Source: Marinilabiliales bacterium (GTDB taxonomy: Bacteria; Bacteroidota; Bacteroidia; Bacteroidales; F082). Taken from it: 5,872 nucleotides of DNA. The stretch spans positions 1 through 5,872 of the forward strand of contig PKSW01000183.1 of NCBI GenBank assembly GCA_002869465.1. Reading direction: 5' to 3'. Positions 5,802-5,872 of this stretch are shown here, one piece after another. Every line of letters starts with the position of its first letter. Position 1 is the stretch's first letter. The position numbers were made by a program, and so were the translations under genes. A model generated the notes under the pieces. It was given only the letters and a program-made list of their open reading frames with translations. It did no database searches and was not told where the DNA came from.

Positions 5802-5872
5802 TTTTTATGATTATCAAGTTTTATTTGGCTTCTGGAAAAAAAGAAGCAACAATCAGAGCTTGTCTTTACGAA

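Noticed and set aside
5828..5847. Inverted repeat GCTTCT / AGAAGC with 8-nt loop
   Set aside because: The T-run is inside the loop rather than after the stem, the stem is only 6 bp, and no gene end is established beside it, so it is not supported as a terminator.
5770..5872. Possible minus-strand gene end entering from the right edge
   Set aside because: The three minus-strand frames are either closed within 5 codons of the edge or open for only about 30 codons, with no recognisable C-terminus. This is too little to call.
1..5872. CRISPR array, insertion sequence or toxin-antitoxin pair
   Set aside because: No regularly spaced repeats, transposase motifs with inverted ends, or small paired genes were found on either strand.

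Overview
The window reads as chromosomal DNA from a member of the Bacteroidota, most likely an anaerobic or facultatively anaerobic Bacteroidia-type organism. The evidence is the AT-rich sequence, the lack of Shine-Dalgarno sites in front of all but one gene, a possible Bacteroidota-type promoter (TTG, then 21 nt, then TATATTTA), a DUF4382-type lipoprotein end, a small outer-membrane beta-barrel family common in this phylum, and a tRNA-Leu that does not encode its CCA end. This placement is an inference; the window has no rRNA or other marker gene.

Layout, left to right. Positions 1-192 hold the 3' end of a plus-strand gene with a DUF4382-like C-terminus. A small plus-strand secreted or outer-membrane barrel protein follows 33 nt later (226-690). 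A 152-nt gap separates it from a convergent minus-strand block. Read in the direction of transcription, that block is a membrane-anchored tetraheme cytochrome c (4954 to 4511), a four-cluster ferredoxin-type subunit of the NrfC/PsrB/DmsB family (4520 to 3759), an NrfD/PsrC-family integral membrane quinol-interacting subunit (3756 to 2569), and, after 85 nt, a large polytopic DUF2339-like membrane protein (2483 to 843). Upstream lies an AT-rich stretch of about 575 nt without a convincing gene (5014-5589). It is followed by a minus-strand tRNA-Leu(UAA) (5703 to 5619) with a clean intrinsic terminator (5615 to 5590), and then by 169 nt of noncoding sequence with a tandem 11-mer.

The core of the window is the three-gene redox module. 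The first two genes overlap by 10 nt and the second and third are 2 nt apart, so they are very probably translated as one operon. By analogy with NrfBCD-like systems, NrfD would exchange electrons with menaquinol in the membrane, the Fe-S subunit would relay them on the periplasmic side, and the tetraheme cytochrome would pass them to (or receive them from) a periplasmic partner. No catalytic subunit (molybdopterin enzyme, NrfA, octaheme reductase) is present here, so the electron acceptor or donor is unknown.

Nothing here amounts to a clearly new system. The points most worth a second look are the orphan redox module, a single-arginine Tat-like signal on the Fe-S protein, a full AGGAGGT Shine-Dalgarno in front of nrfD, and a tRNA-Leu whose two acceptor strands do not pair well.
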